The notes under the pieces were generated by a model, which saw nothing but the letters and a program-made list of their open reading frames with translations, ran no database searches and was not told the DNA's origin. The position numbers and the translations under genes were made by a program. A DNA stretch of 64,000 bases from Formicarius rufipectus (taxonomy: Eukaryota; Chordata; Aves; Passeriformes; Formicariidae): assembly GCA_013399695.1 (NCBI GenBank), contig VXAU01000306.1, forward strand, positions 64,315 to 128,314, written 5' to 3'. Of this stretch, positions 63,372-64,000 are shown piece after piece. Numbering within the stretch: the stretch's first letter is position 1; every line of letters starts with the position of its first letter.

Positions 63372-64000
63372 CTAAACAATTGACTGAAGATTTTCTCTTA
63401 TATGGGCCTTCAATGTAAATAGTGATCTATTCTGAAAAGACTAATATTCAGACTGAGCCAGACTATGTGAGTCAAACTGTGTAATGGGTGTTTGTGCAGT
63501 CTGCACTACACATGAAATTCACCTAAAAATGTGTTGTGCTCAGAATAGAAAGAAAGTTTGAGGAATCTGGGACACAAAACCAGAAATAAATCTTCTGTTA
63601 ATTAAAACATTCTGCATTTTAAGAAATTTATCTGTTTTGTCAGCACCATGACAATGTATCTGTTTTTATTTTGTCATATGACCATCAGTTCTGCATAGGA
63701 GCCATGGTTCTTTCTTTTTGTTTTTATGACTAAGGAACCATTTTTGATCTACTTGGAATATTATAAAATGTCTAATTCAACTTGGCTTCCAACAAGTCTT
63801 ACCTATACTCCAAGTTTCAATTAAAAAAAAAAAAATCTTTTTAATTTACTGTATTTCCAGTGTGTTTGTAACAGTAATTAATCTGCAACCTGACCATAAA
63901 CACCTTTCTCACTAGAGTGTGTCATGTAGTGTGTTTTGAAATTTTACTTCACTATGTGAAAAATCAAAGGGATTTAATGAATATTATGTACAAGACATTT
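63372..64000. other. Unique AT-rich DNA to the window end
   Basis: No gene or repeat was recognised. A run of about 13 A lies near 63822-63834. Confidence 0.4.

Overview
This is AT-rich, CpG-poor vertebrate nuclear DNA, almost certainly from a bird. The clearest evidence is a set of CR1 (chicken repeat 1) LINE fragments. They carry the familiar avian 3' end (a stretch close to 'cagggggtttggaa' and ending in 'ccattctatga') and occur in both orientations. Short runs of N and one poly-A-flanked gap mark a draft assembly. There is no operon-like gene packing, no rRNA, tRNA or CRISPR array, and no complete protein-coding gene. The window reads as intergenic DNA or the large introns of a sparse gene.

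Layout. From 1 to 24,000 there is mostly unique AT-rich DNA with a CR1 3' end (576-716), an A-rich tract (7638-7744), a weak CR1 piece (about 10578-10690), a CR1 reverse-transcriptase relic (11776-11905), a 35-bp tandem duplication (13757) and a 250-bp CTTT microsatellite (16195-16446). From 24,000 to 40,000 there are CR1 pieces at 24091-24350 (-), 30908-31310 (+) and 35301-35392 (-). The same part holds an LTR-like unclassified block (31311-31930), a possible non-CR1 LINE relic (25938-26126) and the two N gaps (28701-28735 and 39353-39432). Between 43786 and 45510 lies the best-resolved structure, a three-layer nest. An older interspersed repeat was split by a minus-strand CR1 flanked by a 'cctgct' duplication, and that CR1 was itself split by a plus-strand CR1 flanked by 'actg'. 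From 45,500 to 64,000 there is mainly unique DNA with simple repeats, an old CR1/L3-like copy (58935-59300) and a GC-richer island (56690-57190). That island carries an RFX X-box, a MEF2-like site, a CCAAT box and a GC box.

Genes. Nothing could be named. The most exon-like material is on the minus strand: open segments bounded by good splice signals at 49037-49108 and 47632-47742, and an unusually long open frame at 62799-63371 that contains a possible 138-nt exon. They could be parts of one minus-strand gene with large introns, or chance. Transcript or protein alignment would decide. I see no novel multi-gene system here. The points most worth checking are the nested insertion, the promoter-like island and the exon candidates.
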